From positions 16,589 to 80,588 of the forward strand of contig SBGU01000040.1 in assembly GCA_006226495.1 (NCBI GenBank): 64,000 nt of DNA, given 5' to 3'. The notes beneath the pieces were generated by a model, which had not been told where the DNA came from, made no database searches, and saw only the letters and a program-made list of their open reading frames with translations. Below, in pieces: positions 17,925 to 28,861 of this stretch. The position numbers and the translations under genes were made by a program. Numbering within the stretch: position 1 is the stretch's first letter; the number at the start of each line of letters is the position of its first letter. This DNA is from Alphaproteobacteria bacterium. GTDB lineage: Bacteria > Pseudomonadota > Alphaproteobacteria > Sphingomonadales > Kordiimonadaceae.

Positions 17925-19778
17925 GTGAGCGACACCAGCCTCGACATCGGTATCGACACGATCAAGACGCACGTGAAAACCGCGCCCACGGCACCGGGTG
18001 TCTATCGCATGCTGAACGAACATGGCGACGTGCTTTATGTCGGCAAGGCCAAAAGCATCAAGAAACGCATTGTCTCCTACACCCAGGTGGCCCGGCTGAC
18101 CGTGCGGCTGAAGCGCATGGTTGCGGCCACGCGGTCAATGATCTTTGTCACCACCCGCACCGAGGCCGAGGCGCTTCTCCTCGAGGCCTCGCTGATCAAG
18201 CGTTTCAAACCGCCCTTCAACGTGCTTCTGAAGGACGACAAGTCCTTCCCCTATATCATGCTGCGGGAAGACCATGCCTGGGCCCAGATCGCCAAGCACC
18301 GTGGGGCCAGGCGCCACAGGGGCCAGTATTACGGCCCGTTCGCCAATGCGTCTGCGGTCACCCGCACGCTCAATATCCTGCAAAAGGTGTTCCAGTTGCG
18401 CTCCTGCACCGATGCGGTGCTTGAGAGCCGCACCCGCGCCTGCCTGTTGCACCAGATCAAGCGCTGCTCGGCGCCCTGTGTGAACAAGATCAGCCGTGAG
18501 GATTATGCCGACATGGTGTCCGAGACCCGCGCCTTCCTAGAGGGCCGCTCCAGCGACATCCAGAAGAAATTCGCGACCGCGATGCAGGAAGCATCCGATA
18601 CGCTTGAATTCGAATTGGCCGCCGTCTACCGCGACCGGCTGAATGCCCTGACCCAGATCCAGAGCCACCAGAGCATGGTCAACGCCATGGTCGACGAGGC
18701 GGATGTGATTGCCGCCGAACTGGTGGGCGGCCAGGTCGGCGTGCAGGTATTCTTTTTCCGGGCCGGCCAGAACTGGGGCCACCGGGCCTATTTCCCCAAG
18801 CACCACAAATCGGACGATGTGGCCGACGTGCTGGCGGCCTTTGTGGTGCAATTCTATGACAATAAACCCGCGCCGCGCCTGATCCTGACCTCGCACCGGC
18901 TGCCGGAAGCCGAGCTGATTTCGGGCGCCCTGTCCGACCGCATGGGCCGGCGGGTCGAACTCAGCGTGCCATCGCGCGGCAAAAAAGCCGATGTGATGCG
19001 CGAAGCGATAAGGAACGCCAAGGAAGCGCTGGAACGCCGCATGGCCGAAAGCGCAAGCCAGGAACGGCTTCTGGAGGGCCTGGCAGAGCTGTTCGACCTG
19101 GACGGTCCGCCCGAACGCATCGAGGTGTATGACAACAGCCATATCCAGGGCACCAATGCCCTGGGCGGCATGGTGGTGGCGGGGCCCGAAGGCTTCATGA
19201 AAAACAGCTACCGCAAATTCAACATCAAGTCCGAGGAGCTGACCCCCGGCGACGATTTCGGCATGATGCGCGAGGTGATGCGCCGCCGTTTCAGCCGGCT
19301 GATGAAAGAAGACGCCACGCGCGAGCGCGGCCACTGGCCCGACCTGTTGCTGATCGACGGCGGCAAGGGGCAACTGTCGGCGGTCACCGAAACCCTGGAC
19401 GACCTGGGGGTCACCGACGTGGCCATTGTCGCCATCTCCAAGGGGCCGGACCGCAACGCCGGGCGCGAGCAGTTCCATATGCCGGGCCGCGACACCTTCA
19501 TGCTGCCGATGACCGACCCTGTACTTTATTACCTGCAGCGCCTGCGCGACGAAGCGCACCGGTTCGCAATCGGCAGCCACCGGGCAAGGCGCGCGGGCGA
19601 TATCAAGAAATCACCACTGGACGGCGTGCCGGGCATTGGCCCGAAACGCAAAAAGGCGCTGTTGCATCACTTCGGCTCGGCCAAGGCCGTGGCCGACGCC
19701 GATGTGCGCGACCTTGAGGGCGTGGACGGCATTTCCCGCGCCACAGCACAGACGATCTACGACCATTTCCGGGGCTGA
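17925..19778 (+). CDS. uvrC: Excinuclease ABC subunit C
   Basis: A 617-residue nucleotide excision repair nuclease. The N-terminal GIY-YIG domain ([20 protein letters not shown] split, about residues 24-45) makes the 3-prime cut, a UVR motif lies near residues 200-240, the RNase-H-like C-terminal nuclease contains [18 protein letters not shown] and [11 protein letters not shown], and a tandem helix-hairpin-helix ends the protein ([18 protein letters not shown]). The GTG at 17925 follows CGGAG and gives the normal family length. Confidence 0.97.
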   Translation: MSDTSLDIGIDTIKTHVKTAPTAPGVYRMLNEHGDVLYVGKAKSIKKRIVSYTQVARLTVRLKRMVAATRSMIFVTTRTEAEALLLEASLIKRFKPPFNVLLKDDKSFPYIMLREDHAWAQIAKHRGARRHRGQYYGPFANASAVTRTLNILQKVFQLRSCTDAVLESRTRACLLHQIKRCSAPCVNKISREDYADMVSETRAFLEGRSSDIQKKFATAMQEASDTLEFELAAVYRDRLNALTQIQSHQSMVNAMVDEADVIAAELVGGQVGVQVFFFRAGQNWGHRAYFPKHHKSDDVADVLAAFVVQFYDNKPAPRLILTSHRLPEAELISGALSDRMGRRVELSVPSRGKKADVMREAIRNAKEALERRMAESASQERLLEGLAELFDLDGPPERIEVYDNSHIQGTNALGGMVVAGPEGFMKNSYRKFNIKSEELTPGDDFGMMREVMRRRFSRLMKEDATRERGHWPDLLLIDGGKGQLSAVTETLDDLGVTDVAIVAISKGPDRNAGREQFHMPGRDTFMLPMTDPVLYYLQRLRDEAHRFAIGSHRARRAGDIKKSPLDGVPGIGPKRKKALLHHFGSAKAVADADVRDLEGVDGISRATAQTIYDHFRG

Positions 19779-19877
19779 CACGGTCCATTTCGCCCTGCCC
19801 GGCCACAGACGTTGACGCGGGCGGGCAATCGGCTATTGTTGGCGAGCCCACGCAAAAATCGCCGCGAGTATAAAGCC

Positions 19878-20429
19878 ATGTGGACCCTGCCGAACATTCT
19901 GACCATGTCCCGGATTTTTGTAATCCCGCTTCTGGTCGCCTCCTTCTATATGGAACAGCCGCTGGGCAGCCATATTGCCTTTGTGCTGTTTGCCGTTGCC
20001 GGCATCACCGACTTTTTCGACGGCTACCTCGCGCGCGCGACCGGCAGTGTGTCGAAGATCGGCATGTTCCTGGACCCCATCGCCGACAAGCTGATGGTGG
20101 GCGCGATCATCGTGATGGTGGTGGCGGTCGGCTGGGTGAACAGCGTGCATGTGGTGGCCGCGGTCATCATCATGTGCCGGGAACTCCTGGTCTCGGGCCT
20201 GCGCGAATTCCTCGCCGGCATCCAGGTCAGTGTGCCGGTCAGCATGCTGGCCAAATGGAAAACCACGGTGCAGATGGTGGCCCTTGGCGCATTGTGCTGG
20301 GCCAAGGGTGCGGTGGTGTTCGGCCTGCCCGCGCTTGAAATCGGCATCGCGCTCCTGTGGGTTGCGGCGGTGCTGACCCTTTATACCGGCTACGACTATC
20401 TGCGCGCCGGCCTCAAACATATGGTATAG
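19878..20429 (+). CDS. pgsA: CDP-diacylglycerol-glycerol-3-phosphate 3-phosphatidyltransferase
   Basis: A 183-residue membrane enzyme making phosphatidylglycerol phosphate. The CDP-alcohol phosphotransferase signature appears as DFFDGYLAR followed by GMFLDPIADK. N-terminus WTLPNILTMSRI is diagnostic. I start at the ATG at 19878, which begins the conserved region; the frame is open to 19812. Follows uvrC by 99 bp and precedes moaD by 7 bp. Confidence 0.96.
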   Translation: MWTLPNILTMSRIFVIPLLVASFYMEQPLGSHIAFVLFAVAGITDFFDGYLARATGSVSKIGMFLDPIADKLMVGAIIVMVVAVGWVNSVHVVAAVIIMCRELLVSGLREFLAGIQVSVPVSMLAKWKTTVQMVALGALCWAKGAVVFGLPALEIGIALLWVAAVLTLYTGYDYLRAGLKHMV

Positions 20430-20436
20430 TCAGAGC

Positions 20437-20688
20437 ATGCAACTGATTTATTTTGCCTGGGTCAAGGAACGCATCGGCAAGTCCGAGGAGGTCCTGCACC
20501 TGCCGGACCATGTCGGCACGGTGGCCGAACTGCTGGATTACCTGTCCGGCATCAACGAGATTTATGCCCACGCGCTTTCGAACCGCGCCATGCTGCGTGT
20601 TGCCGTGAACCAGACCCATGTCGGGCTTGACCATGCCGTGAAGGACACCGACGAGATTGCCATTTTCCCGCCGGTGACCGGGGGCTGA
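20437..20688 (+). CDS. moaD: Molybdopterin synthase small subunit (sulfur carrier) MoaD
   Basis: An 83-residue ubiquitin-like protein ending in the essential Gly-Gly (PPVTGG), which carries the thiocarboxylate used to make molybdopterin. N-terminal LIYFAWVKERIGKSEE is typical. The stop overlaps the moaE start (TGATG), fitting the obligate 1:1 complex. Confidence 0.95.
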   Translation: MQLIYFAWVKERIGKSEEVLHLPDHVGTVAELLDYLSGINEIYAHALSNRAMLRVAVNQTHVGLDHAVKDTDEIAIFPPVTGG

Positions 20689-21137
20689 TGATGGCCACGG
20701 TGTTGGTTCAGGAAGCCGACTTCGATATCGGCGCCGAAATTGCCGCCCTGCGCGCCGGCCGCACCGACATTGGCGCAATTGTTAGCTTCACCGGCACGGT
20801 GCGCGACCTGGACGGCGGCCTGAAGGCCATGACCCTTGAACATTATCCCGGCATGACAGAGGCTGAGCTTGCCCGCATCGCGACCGAGGCCGAAGCGCGC
20901 TGGCCGCTGCAGGGCTGCCGCATCATCCACCGCTTTGGCCGCTTGCTGCCGGGCGACCAGATCGTGCTGGTGATCACCTTGAGCGCGCACCGGCAGGCCG
21001 CCTTCGAAGCCGCCGATTTCCTGATGGACTTCCTCAAGTCCAAGGCGCCTTTCTGGAAGAAGGAAGAAACGGAGGGCGGGGCAGAGTGGGTTGCCGCCAA
21101 GGACAGCGATACGGACGCGCTCGACCGCTGGCCCTGA
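20688..21137 (+). CDS. moaE: Molybdopterin synthase catalytic subunit MoaE
   Basis: A 149-residue partner of MoaD that inserts the dithiolene sulfurs. SFTGTVRDLDGG, LEHYPGMTEAEL, IIHRFGRLLPGD and the catalytic Lys region KSKAPFWKKEE match the family. Either of two adjacent ATGs (20688, 20691) may start it. Same Moco pathway as moaA and moeA 27 kb away. Confidence 0.96.
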   Translation: MMATVLVQEADFDIGAEIAALRAGRTDIGAIVSFTGTVRDLDGGLKAMTLEHYPGMTEAELARIATEAEARWPLQGCRIIHRFGRLLPGDQIVLVITLSAHRQAAFEAADFLMDFLKSKAPFWKKEETEGGAEWVAAKDSDTDALDRWP

Positions 21138-21160
21138 CCAGCCCGGCCTTGCCGACATAA

Positions 21161-21192
21161 AAAAGGCGGCCATAGGCCGCCTTCAGTTTTTA
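21161..21192. terminator. Bidirectional terminator between moaE and a convergent gene
   Basis: A perfect 9-bp stem, AAGGCGGCC (21163-21171) with GGCCGCCTT (21175-21183), triloop ATA, flanked by AAAA on one side and CAGTTTTT on the other, so it can serve both converging transcripts. Confidence 0.85.
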
Positions 21193-21215
21193 GGCTTGGG
21201 AATGTTGTTCTTCTG

Positions 21216-22124
21216 TTATCCGGCTGTGGACACATTGTCGGCCCGGTAGACGTCGAAATTCATGGTTTCCGGCGTGATGCGCCTTAGGGTCATGCCCACG
21301 CCCATTACCATGCAGGCCTGCATGTAAAGGCTGGTGAGCACCGCCCCCAGTTCCCGCAGGTCGAACCGGTCCACGGCATCGACACCGATCAGGAACAGGC
21401 TGACACCGATGGAAGAAATCACCACGGACTTGACCACCACCTCGATGGCGCGGTGCTGATCTGCCGGGCTGGCGAGCGGGTCCAGGCGCCTGCCCGAAAT
21501 GAAACCCCGCACCACAAACACATACATGATGTTCATGAAGGTAATCAGCGGCAGGGTCAGGGTCACTTCTTCGCCCCATTGGCTCATCGGTCCCTTGCCG
21601 GACAGGTAGAAGACTACCCAGGCAACATACAGGACCACCGCCAGCGCCACATAACCGGGCGCGATATAGTTGCCGAGCCGGCGCGGCGACAGGTTGGCCG
21701 AGCGCATGCGGCTGGCGCTATAGGCTTCGCGCATGGCCTTGTAGCGGCGCATTTCGACCACGGACAGATAGATGAAGGGCATGACCTGAATGATAAAATA
21801 GACGGCGGCCATGGCCTTGCTGCCGCCCACCGTCATGCCATGGAAGCCCAAAACCACGGCAACAAGGGCAACGCCCCCGAATGCAGCAATCGCATAATTG
21901 ACTCCCAGATACATGCCGATGCGGGCTTTGGTGGCACCGACAAAATCAGGCCCTGCGCCCGGATACAGCTTTGGAAATTCCGACGGCGGGAAATGGTCAA
22001 GCATATAGTGCATGCGCGCGGCGATCTGGCGCGGGTAAAAGACCGAGACCAGGAAGACCTGACTGGCAAAGGCCAGGTAAAACAATATCAGGATGCTGGC
22101 TGTCGTTATCGTGGCGGACATCAT
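21216..22124 (-). CDS. Polytopic membrane protein of unknown function
   Basis: A 302-residue protein with about eight hydrophobic segments (for example near residues 10-25, 75-95, 105-125, 160-180, 195-215, 240-260, 280-295). I do not recognise the family; there is no ABC, MFS or rhomboid signature. Positively charged loops (VVEMRRYKAMREAYSASRMR) suggest cytoplasmic sides. Its start overlaps the stop of the GntR-type regulator by four bases, so the two are cotranscribed and the regulator very likely controls it. Confidence 0.75.
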   Translation of the reverse strand: MMSATITTASILILFYLAFASQVFLVSVFYPRQIAARMHYMLDHFPPSEFPKLYPGAGPDFVGATKARIGMYLGVNYAIAAFGGVALVAVVLGFHGMTVGGSKAMAAVYFIIQVMPFIYLSVVEMRRYKAMREAYSASRMRSANLSPRRLGNYIAPGYVALAVVLYVAWVVFYLSGKGPMSQWGEEVTLTLPLITFMNIMYVFVVRGFISGRRLDPLASPADQHRAIEVVVKSVVISSIGVSLFLIGVDAVDRFDLRELGAVLTSLYMQACMVMGVGMTLRRITPETMNFDVYRADNVSTAG

Positions 22125-22510
22125 TGGCCTCCGTTCATTTTGTTCTGCATCAGGTTCGCAAACGCGATCCTTATTTCACTGTCGGTAGCACCGCGCGCAC
22201 GGCAGGCTTCCACCGTGTCGCTGATCTGGCCCGCGACCCAGGCATTCAGGTCGAAATCCACATGGGCTTTGGCGTCGGGATGCACAAAAGTGCCCCTGTA
22301 GCCCTTGGTCTGGATGATATTGTCGCGTTCCAGAAGCTGGTAGGCCTTGGCCACCGTCTTGTTGTTGAGATCCAGGTCGTTCGCCAGTTGCCGGATCGAC
22401 GGCAAGGGTGCACCCGGCGCAAGGGTGCCTGCGCTGACGGCGGCCTTGATGCCACCCATCAGTTGGGCAAACAGCGGTTCTTCCGCATCGATGTCGATTG
22501 TTATCTGCAT
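22121..22510 (-). CDS. GntR-family transcriptional regulator, YtrA subfamily
   Basis: A 129-residue one-domain regulator: a winged helix-turn-helix (PLFAQLMGGIKAAVSAG, LPSIRQLANDLDLNNKTVAKAYQLLERD, then the wing GYRGTFV) plus a short C-terminal helical tail rather than a full effector domain, which is the YtrA arrangement. YtrA regulators usually sit first in an operon with the transporter or membrane proteins they repress. Several GTAC-containing elements lie just upstream. Confidence 0.88.
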   Translation of the reverse strand: MQITIDIDAEEPLFAQLMGGIKAAVSAGTLAPGAPLPSIRQLANDLDLNNKTVAKAYQLLERDNIIQTKGYRGTFVHPDAKAHVDFDLNAWVAGQISDTVEACRARGATDSEIRIAFANLMQNKMNGGQ

Positions 22511-22546
22511 GGTCCTCTCGTCTGTCGTGACTCGGGTCTGTCCGTT

Positions 22547-22600
22547 GGTACTTTTTGTTGTTCCCTATGTACCATGTATATAAGGGGTACATCTGGTACA
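22547..22600 (-). promoter_or_regulatory. Candidate operator of the YtrA-type regulator
   Basis: TGTACCA (22568-22574) and TGGTACA (22594-22600) are perfect inverse copies 19 bp apart; further GGTAC cores occur at 22547-22551 and 22586-22590. The cluster covers the region where the promoter of the regulator/membrane-protein operon must be. Confidence 0.55.
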
Positions 22601-22651
22601 ATAAAAAAGCAAGCCCTTTTTTGAGGCCCGCCTGTCCGGCCCGGCACAAAC

Positions 22652-22680
22652 AAAAAGGCCGGGGAAAACCCCGGCCTTTG
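22652..22680 (-). terminator. Rho-independent terminator after ftsZ
   Basis: An 11-bp perfect stem, AAAGGCCGGGG (22654-22664) with CCCCGGCCTTT (22669-22679), tetraloop AAAA, followed on the minus strand by five T. It lies 21 bp past the ftsZ stop and closes the dcw cluster. Confidence 0.9.
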
Positions 22681-22700
22681 ATACTACTCGATACTCAGAT

Positions 22701-24359
22701 TCAGTTTTGCTGGCGCCTGAGGAAGCTCGGGATCTCGAGCTGCTCGGTCGACGCCGGCCTCAGGGCCGGGCGTTCGTCTGCGGTGACACCACCCAGCGAC
22801 GGAGCCGCACTTTGGGCCGTGGCCGGTGCGACAGCCGGTGCCGTTGCGGCGCCTGCGTCATTCACCGGCTTCGGGCTTTGCGCCACTTCCGGGGTGTCGG
22901 AACGCAGGCCGGCTGTCATCAGTTGGAACAGGCTGCGCCGCTGGGGCGCTGTTTCCTGGACCGGCTCGGCCACCGGGGCCTTTTTCTCGGGTGCGCCACT
23001 GGTATAGGCGGCTTCTTGGAAGGCGTTCGGGCGAACCGCTGCGGCCACCGGCTGCTGGGCAGCTTTCGGCATCATCGGTGCTTCGGCCACGAAGGCATCC
23101 TCGCCCTGCGCCGCAACGGCACGGGCTTCGAGATCATCTTCGGCTTTTTCCGGCTCGACTTCATCCATCAGCTCGATGGTGTCTTCGTCATCGTCTTCCA
23201 TCATGGCAGCCACTTCGCTCAGCGGCTCGCTGTCCGACAGCGCGGGGCCTTCCTCGATTTCAGCCTTGAACTCGACCTGTACTTTCGGGGCGGCTTCCAC
23301 AGCGGCCGGCGCCGCGGCTTCCATCACCGGGGCCTTTTCGACGACCGGCTGCTGGATGGTTTTTTGCGGCTGCGGGATCGGCTGGATGGCCACACCACCT
23401 TCGATACCGGTCGCGACAACCGAAACCCGGAGGCGACCCTCGAGCTCGGGATTGAAGGCCGAACCGAAGACGATCAGCGCATCGGGGTCAACCTGGTCGC
23501 GCACCATGTTCACGGCTTCATCAACTTCATACAGCGTCATGTCCATGCCGCCGGTAACGTTGATGATGACGCCTTTGGCGCCCTTGAGCGATGCTTCCTC
23601 AAGAAGCGGGTTCGAGATGGCGGCAGCGGCGGCGTCCGACGCGCGGCTTTCGCCCTCGGCCTCGCCCGTGCCCATCATGGCCTTGCCCATTTCTGACATC
23701 ACGGTACGCACGTCGGCAAAGTCGAGGTTGATAAGGCCCGGCATGACCATAAGGTCGGTGATGCCGCGCACACCCGAATGCAGCACTTCGTCGGCCATCT
23801 TGAAGGCGTCGGCGAAGGTGGTGCGTTCGTTGGCGACCCGGAACAGGTTCTGGTTCGGGATGATGATCAGGGTATCGACATGCTGCGCCAGTTCCGAGAT
23901 ACCGGATTCAGCGATCTTCATGCGGCGACCGCCCTCGAAATGGAACGGTTTGGTGACCACACCGACGGTCAGGATGCCCTTGTCGCGTGCCCGTTTCGCG
24001 ATCACAGGGGCTGCGCCCGTACCGGTGCCACCGCCCATGCCGGCGGTGATGAAGGCCATATGGCAGCCCGCCAGCATCTCGTCGATGCTGTCGCCGGCTT
24101 CTTCCGCCGCGGCTTCACCGATTTTCGGCTGGGCGCCTGCGCCCAGGCCTTGCGTGATTTGAACACCAAGCTGGATGCGGTTGTCGGCGGCGGCATTCGC
24201 CAGCGCCTGCGCGTCCGTGTTGGCGACCACAAAATCCACCCCCTGCAGATCGGCGCGGATCATGTTGTTGACAGCGTTACAGCCCGCACCGCCAACACCG
24301 ATCACCGCGATCTTCGGGGTGAGTTCGGTCAGTTCCATGTTTTCAAAGTCGATAGACAT
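22701..24359 (-). CDS. ftsZ: Cell division protein FtsZ
   Basis: A 552-residue tubulin-like GTPase that forms the division ring. [13 protein letters not shown] and the tubulin signature [10 protein letters not shown] bind [14 protein letters not shown] is the T7 synergy region. After the core (about residue 320) comes a very long Ala/Pro/Glu-rich linker of some 220 residues and the conserved tail [11 protein letters not shown] that binds FtsA and other partners. Such long linkers are typical of alphaproteobacteria. Last gene of the cluster. Confidence 0.98.
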   Translation of the reverse strand: MSIDFENMELTELTPKIAVIGVGGAGCNAVNNMIRADLQGVDFVVANTDAQALANAAADNRIQLGVQITQGLGAGAQPKIGEAAAEEAGDSIDEMLAGCHMAFITAGMGGGTGTGAAPVIAKRARDKGILTVGVVTKPFHFEGGRRMKIAESGISELAQHVDTLIIIPNQNLFRVANERTTFADAFKMADEVLHSGVRGITDLMVMPGLINLDFADVRTVMSEMGKAMMGTGEAEGESRASDAAAAAISNPLLEEASLKGAKGVIINVTGGMDMTLYEVDEAVNMVRDQVDPDALIVFGSAFNPELEGRLRVSVVATGIEGGVAIQPIPQPQKTIQQPVVEKAPVMEAAAPAAVEAAPKVQVEFKAEIEEGPALSDSEPLSEVAAMMEDDDEDTIELMDEVEPEKAEDDLEARAVAAQGEDAFVAEAPMMPKAAQQPVAAAVRPNAFQEAAYTSGAPEKKAPVAEPVQETAPQRRSLFQLMTAGLRSDTPEVAQSPKPVNDAGAATAPAVAPATAQSAAPSLGGVTADERPALRPASTEQLEIPSFLRRQQN

Positions 24360-24432
24360 TGCCCAAATACCTCCGTTTGATCCTTTATATCCTGCCGAGT
24401 CGCGAGAATCCAGCGAATCGGTGATTTGCCCG

Positions 24433-25707
24433 TTAAAAATTATTCCTGAACCAGCGTGTCAGGCGCCCGAAACCACCACCAGCCGGGCCTTTTGCCCGTT
24501 CGGGCTTCTGTTTTTTGGCGGCATCCTGCACCGGGCGCCGCACGACATAGAACAAAAGGCCGAGCGCTGCCGAAAAACTGCTGGCCTGCGCCGCCTGCGG
24601 CAGGCCGTCGATCACCTCAGGGCGGCCGATGCGCACCTGGCGCCCCAGCATGCGCGTTGCAAGGTCGCGAATGCCTTCGGCCTGCGCCACACCGCCCGTG
24701 AGCACCACACGCCGCCCGGCAATGCCGGAAAAGCCCGATGCGTCCAGCCGGTCGCTGACCGTGGCCAGCAACAGTTCCAGTTCCTTCTGGATCACGCCAG
24801 TCAGCGCCGCACGCGGCATGCGCACAACACTGTCGCCACCACGTTCGCCGACCTGTGGCACCTCGATCTCCAGCCGTTCGTCGGCGGCATCCACCATGGC
24901 CGAGCCATTGAAGGTTTTCAGCCGTTCGGCATGATCAAACGGGGTGAGAAGCGCACGCGCCACCTGTTCGGTGATGACACCACCGCCCATGGGCAGCACT
25001 TCGGCATGCACCAGGGCGCCCTGGGCAAACACGGAAATACCGGTGCAGCCGGCGCCGATGTCGATACAGGCGGCGCCCATTTTGGCTTCGTCTTCCACCA
25101 GGGTCGCAAGACCGGCCGCAAAGGGCGACAGCACGACACCCGCCACATTCAGATGCGCGCGGCGCACACAGGCCTGCAGGTTCTGCAAGGGGCCATGGTC
25201 GGCGGTAATGACATGCAGCGCCACGGTCAGCTTCTTGCCATACATGCCGATGGGCGCCTTGGGGCTGAAATTGCCGTCGACCCCAAAGGCCGCCGGGAAA
25301 GCGTGCAAGACACCCGTGTCTTCCACATCCACCTGTTCACGCGCTTCATTGATCGCGCGGTCGATGTCGGCTTCGCTGACGGCATGGCCCGCGATATCCA
25401 CCTGCACTTCGACAATGGTGCTTTTGGGTTCCCCGCCCGAGAAGGTCAGCCACACATCGCTGATGGTGACACCGGCCATTTTTTCGGCCTGGTCGACCGA
25501 GGCCCGGATGGCTTTTTCGGTCTGGTCCATATCGACGATGGCGCCCGCCGATACACCGCCGCCATTGGCCCGGTTGCCGACACCGCGCACATGGATGGCG
25601 CCGGCGTCGTCCACCTCGGCGATCAAGCAGGCGACCTTGGCCGAACCGACGTCCAGCGCGGCAATCAGACCTTCCTGTACTGTCTTAGATGGTTTCATGT
25701 TTCCCAA
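24433..25707 (-). CDS. ftsA: Cell division protein FtsA
   Basis: A 424-residue actin-like protein that ties FtsZ to the membrane. [15 protein letters not shown] is the phosphate-1 motif, [13 protein letters not shown] phosphate-2 and [12 protein letters not shown] the adenosine motif; the SHS2 insertion lies around residues 85-165. The C-terminal [11 protein letters not shown] is the amphipathic membrane-binding helix. Starts at MGNMKPSK or at the Met three residues later. 73 bp upstream of ftsZ. Confidence 0.97.
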   Translation of the reverse strand: MGNMKPSKTVQEGLIAALDVGSAKVACLIAEVDDAGAIHVRGVGNRANGGGVSAGAIVDMDQTEKAIRASVDQAEKMAGVTISDVWLTFSGGEPKSTIVEVQVDIAGHAVSEADIDRAINEAREQVDVEDTGVLHAFPAAFGVDGNFSPKAPIGMYGKKLTVALHVITADHGPLQNLQACVRRAHLNVAGVVLSPFAAGLATLVEDEAKMGAACIDIGAGCTGISVFAQGALVHAEVLPMGGGVITEQVARALLTPFDHAERLKTFNGSAMVDAADERLEIEVPQVGERGGDSVVRMPRAALTGVIQKELELLLATVSDRLDASGFSGIAGRRVVLTGGVAQAEGIRDLATRMLGRQVRIGRPEVIDGLPQAAQASSFSAALGLLFYVVRRPVQDAAKKQKPERAKGPAGGGFGRLTRWFRNNF

Positions 25708-25727
25708 CTCGATACGCGAGAAAAAAA

Positions 25728-26507
25728 TCAGGTCAGCGATTCATCGGCTTCCATGCGTTTGTGGCCGTCCGGCGAAACCCTGAGCACCATGCGGTCCGGC
25801 AGGCGCATGTCGATGACCATGACCTCCCGTTCCAGAAGTCGGTGCTTGTTTTCATACTCGACAAACCGGCTCCAGGCGGCCTGGGCGCCATAAGGCACCT
25901 GGTCGTCCTCCGGCAGCTTGACCCGGATGCCATTGTCGAAAATCAGGTCCCAGCGGCGTTCACCCACGCGCACGGCGGTGCGCACCTTGGCGGCCAGCTC
26001 GGGCGTTTCGTCCAGCATGGTCTGCAGCGCATGCACACGGCCCTGGGCACCGTCGCCCACCACCAGCATCAAGTGCGCAAATTCCTTGACCCCGCGCGTG
26101 GTGATCACCGTGCCATCGGCATCAATCACATAAACCCGGCCCTTGTCCTGCCACAGTGCATAGGCATGGCGTTCGGTAAGGCGGATATGCAGTTCACCCG
26201 GCAGCACGCGGGTCACTTCCGCGCGCTTGACCCACGGCAGGGCCTCGAGCTGCTTCTGCATCTGGCCCAGATCAATGGCCAGAAGCGGCATGCCGTCGTC
26301 GACATCCAGCGCGGCCAGCACTTCAGACCGGCGGCTGCGTTCCATGCCTTCGATGCTGAGGGACGACAGCACAAAACCCGCGTCCCGCGTGCGTTCAACG
26401 AACCAGCCCTCGATCACCGGCGCCTGCCATGCGGCATAGCCCGCCGCCGGCACACACAGCATCAGCGGAACAAGCTTCAACCAGCGATGACGAAACGTCA
26501 GTGCCAT
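25728..26507 (-). CDS. ftsQ: Cell division protein FtsQ
   Basis: A 259-residue bitopic protein: basic cytoplasmic end, one membrane helix (about residues 12-28, LVPLMLCVPAAGYAAW), then the POTRA domain (FVLSSLSIEGMERSRRSEVLAAL) and the FtsQ beta domain with WVKRAEVTRVLPGELHIRLTER. It links early and late divisome parts. Starts three bases after murB, where ddl would normally intervene. Confidence 0.94.
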   Translation of the reverse strand: MALTFRHRWLKLVPLMLCVPAAGYAAWQAPVIEGWFVERTRDAGFVLSSLSIEGMERSRRSEVLAALDVDDGMPLLAIDLGQMQKQLEALPWVKRAEVTRVLPGELHIRLTERHAYALWQDKGRVYVIDADGTVITTRGVKEFAHLMLVVGDGAQGRVHALQTMLDETPELAAKVRTAVRVGERRWDLIFDNGIRVKLPEDDQVPYGAQAAWSRFVEYENKHRLLEREVMVIDMRLPDRMVLRVSPDGHKRMEADESLT

Positions 26508-26510
26508 GCC

Positions 26511-27437
26511 TTATGCCCCCTTGGCCGGATTGCCGATGATCCTGATTTCCCATTCGAGATCGACACCCGACGTTTCCTTGACCCGCTTGCGCACGGTTTC
26601 ACCCAGTTCTTCAATCTGGGCCGCCGTGGCTTCGCCATGGTTCAGGAGGAAATTGCAGTGTTTTTCCGACACCTGGGCATCGCCGATGCGCATGCCCCGG
26701 CAACCGGCCTTGTCGACCAGTTCCCAGGCTTTCATGCCTTCGGGGTTCTTGAAGGTGCTGCCGCCGGTGCGCGTACCCAGCGGCTGACTTTCCTGCCGGT
26801 CGGCACTGATCTTGGCCATGGCGGCATTGATGGTTTCCACATCGCCGGTCTGGCACTGGAACGAACCACCCAAGAGGATCATGCCCTCGCCGATCCGGCT
26901 CGAACGGTAGGCATAGCCAAAATCCTCAGCCCTGAGCTCGTGCACATGGCCGTACCGGTCCACCGCATGGGCATGCAACAGCACATCCTTGATTTCCCGA
27001 CCATAGGCGCCGGCGTTCATGCGCAGGGCGCCGCCCACGGTGCCGGGCACACCAACCATGAATTCAAGGCCGGACAGGCCAACCTTGGCGGCAGCTTTGG
27101 CGACATGCACATCCATGGCCGCAGCCCCAGCCTTCACCACATCACCCCGGATGACGATATTGGCGAACGCGCGGCCCAGCCGGATCACCACACCGTCCAC
27201 ACCGCCATCGCGCACCAGAAGGTTCGAACCGACGCCGATCACGGTCATCGGCACGTCACCCGGCATGTGGCGCAGAAAGGCGATCAGGTCGGCTTCGTCG
27301 GCGGGCTCGAACAGCACATCGGCCGTCCCGCCGGTGCGGAACCAGCTAAGCCGGGCGAGCGGCGCCTGTTCTACAAGCCGGCCACGCACATGCGGCAGGT
27401 TGTCGAGAAAAGGCAGGTGTTTCGCTTGAGCCATCAT
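26511..27437 (-). CDS. murB: UDP-N-acetylenolpyruvoylglucosamine reductase
   Basis: A 308-residue FAD enzyme making UDP-MurNAc. [58 protein letters not shown] and YAYRSSRI are family motifs; GGSTFKNP contains the active-site Ser and [21 protein letters not shown] follows. Type I-like without the extra loop of E. coli MurB. Overlaps murC by four bases. Confidence 0.97.
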   Translation of the reverse strand: MMAQAKHLPFLDNLPHVRGRLVEQAPLARLSWFRTGGTADVLFEPADEADLIAFLRHMPGDVPMTVIGVGSNLLVRDGGVDGVVIRLGRAFANIVIRGDVVKAGAAAMDVHVAKAAAKVGLSGLEFMVGVPGTVGGALRMNAGAYGREIKDVLLHAHAVDRYGHVHELRAEDFGYAYRSSRIGEGMILLGGSFQCQTGDVETINAAMAKISADRQESQPLGTRTGGSTFKNPEGMKAWELVDKAGCRGMRIGDAQVSEKHCNFLLNHGEATAAQIEELGETVRKRVKETSGVDLEWEIRIIGNPAKGA

Positions 27438-28861
27438 GATGTTTCCCCTGTTTCAGACACGGAAGACGCTAGAATATCCGGGAGCTCGTTTGCCCATTTG
27501 CTGATGGAACCGGCACCCAGGCAGACGACAACGTCGCCCCGGGCGGCATGTTTGCGCACGGCGGCAGCCAGGTCGGCTTCGCCCGCGATGGCTTCGGCAT
27601 GGCGGTGGCCATGGGCCTTCAGCCCGTCGACCAGATGGTCGCGGTCGGCACCTTCGATCGGGCTTTCGCCGGCTTCATACACGGGCGCCACCAAGACTGT
27701 GTCGGCATCGTTGAAGCAGGTGCAGAATTCCTCGAACAGGCTTTTGAGGCGCGTATAGCGGTGCGGCTGCACGACGGCCACGACCTTGTGGTCAAAGCTT
27801 TCCCGTGCGGCCTTCAAAACGGCGGCAATTTCGACCGGATGGTGGCCATAGTCGTCGATGATGGTGATGCCGTCCACAACGCCGGTTTTGGTGAAACGCC
27901 GCTTCACACCGCCAAAGTTGCGGAACGCCTCACGCAGGGTGTCGTCGGACACCTGCATCTCAAGCCCGGCGGCAATGGCCGCGAGCGCGTTCTGCACATT
28001 GTGCTGGCCCGGCATCGGCAAGCTGATATCGGTGATGGTGCGGTCGTCGTCTTCACCACGCGCGCGCACCACCACATCAAACGTCACGGTGCCCTGCACC
28101 GAGCGGATGTTGGTCGCGCGCACATCGGCCTGGGCCGACAGGCCGTAGGTGACAAAACGCCGGTCGCGGATATGGGCGATCAGCGCCTGTACTTCCGGAT
28201 GGTCGATACACAGGATCGCGGCGCCGTAGAAGGGCACGCGCTCGACGAACTTGCGGAAGGCTTCACGCTCGGCATCGAAGGTGCCGTAAAAATCCAGATG
28301 CTCGGCATCCATGTTGGTGACAATGGCAATGGTGGCCGGCAATTTCACAAACGTGCCGTCGCTTTCGTCGGCTTCGACAACCATCCATTCACCTTCCCCC
28401 AGGCGGGTGTTGGTGCCATAGCTGTTGATGATGCCGCCGTTGATGACCGTCGGGTCCACGCCCGCTGCTTCAAGCACCGTTGCCACCATTGAGGTGGTCG
28501 TGGTCTTGCCATGCGTGCCCGCGACCGACACACACCATTTGAGGCGCATCAGTTCGGCCAGCATTTCGGCGCGGCGCACCACCGGCAACTGGCGCCGACG
28601 CGCCTCCAGCACCTCGGGGTTGTCGGCCTTGATGGCGGAGGAGACAACAATCACACCGGCATCGGCCAGGTTTTCGGCCTTCTGGCCGATCTTCACCTCG
28701 ATGCCAAGCTTCCTGAGCCGCTGCACATTCGCGCTTTCAGCGGCATCCGAGCCCTGCACGCTGTAGCCCAGATTGTGCATGACCTCGGCAATACCGGACA
28801 TGCCGATACCGCCAATGCCGACAAAATGAACCATGCCTATGTCAAACGGGATGCCACGCAT
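27434..28861 (-). CDS. murC: UDP-N-acetylmuramate-L-alanine ligase
   Basis: A 475-residue ATP-dependent ligase adding L-Ala to UDP-MurNAc. [19 protein letters not shown] binds [15 protein letters not shown] is an intact P-loop, [10 protein letters not shown] and [10 protein letters not shown] carry catalytic residues. Overlaps murG by one base (TGATG) and murB by four. Confidence 0.97.
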   Translation of the reverse strand: MRGIPFDIGMVHFVGIGGIGMSGIAEVMHNLGYSVQGSDAAESANVQRLRKLGIEVKIGQKAENLADAGVIVVSSAIKADNPEVLEARRRQLPVVRRAEMLAELMRLKWCVSVAGTHGKTTTTSMVATVLEAAGVDPTVINGGIINSYGTNTRLGEGEWMVVEADESDGTFVKLPATIAIVTNMDAEHLDFYGTFDAEREAFRKFVERVPFYGAAILCIDHPEVQALIAHIRDRRFVTYGLSAQADVRATNIRSVQGTVTFDVVVRARGEDDDRTITDISLPMPGQHNVQNALAAIAAGLEMQVSDDTLREAFRNFGGVKRRFTKTGVVDGITIIDDYGHHPVEIAAVLKAARESFDHKVVAVVQPHRYTRLKSLFEEFCTCFNDADTVLVAPVYEAGESPIEGADRDHLVDGLKAHGHRHAEAIAGEADLAAAVRKHAARGDVVVCLGAGSISKWANELPDILASSVSETGETS

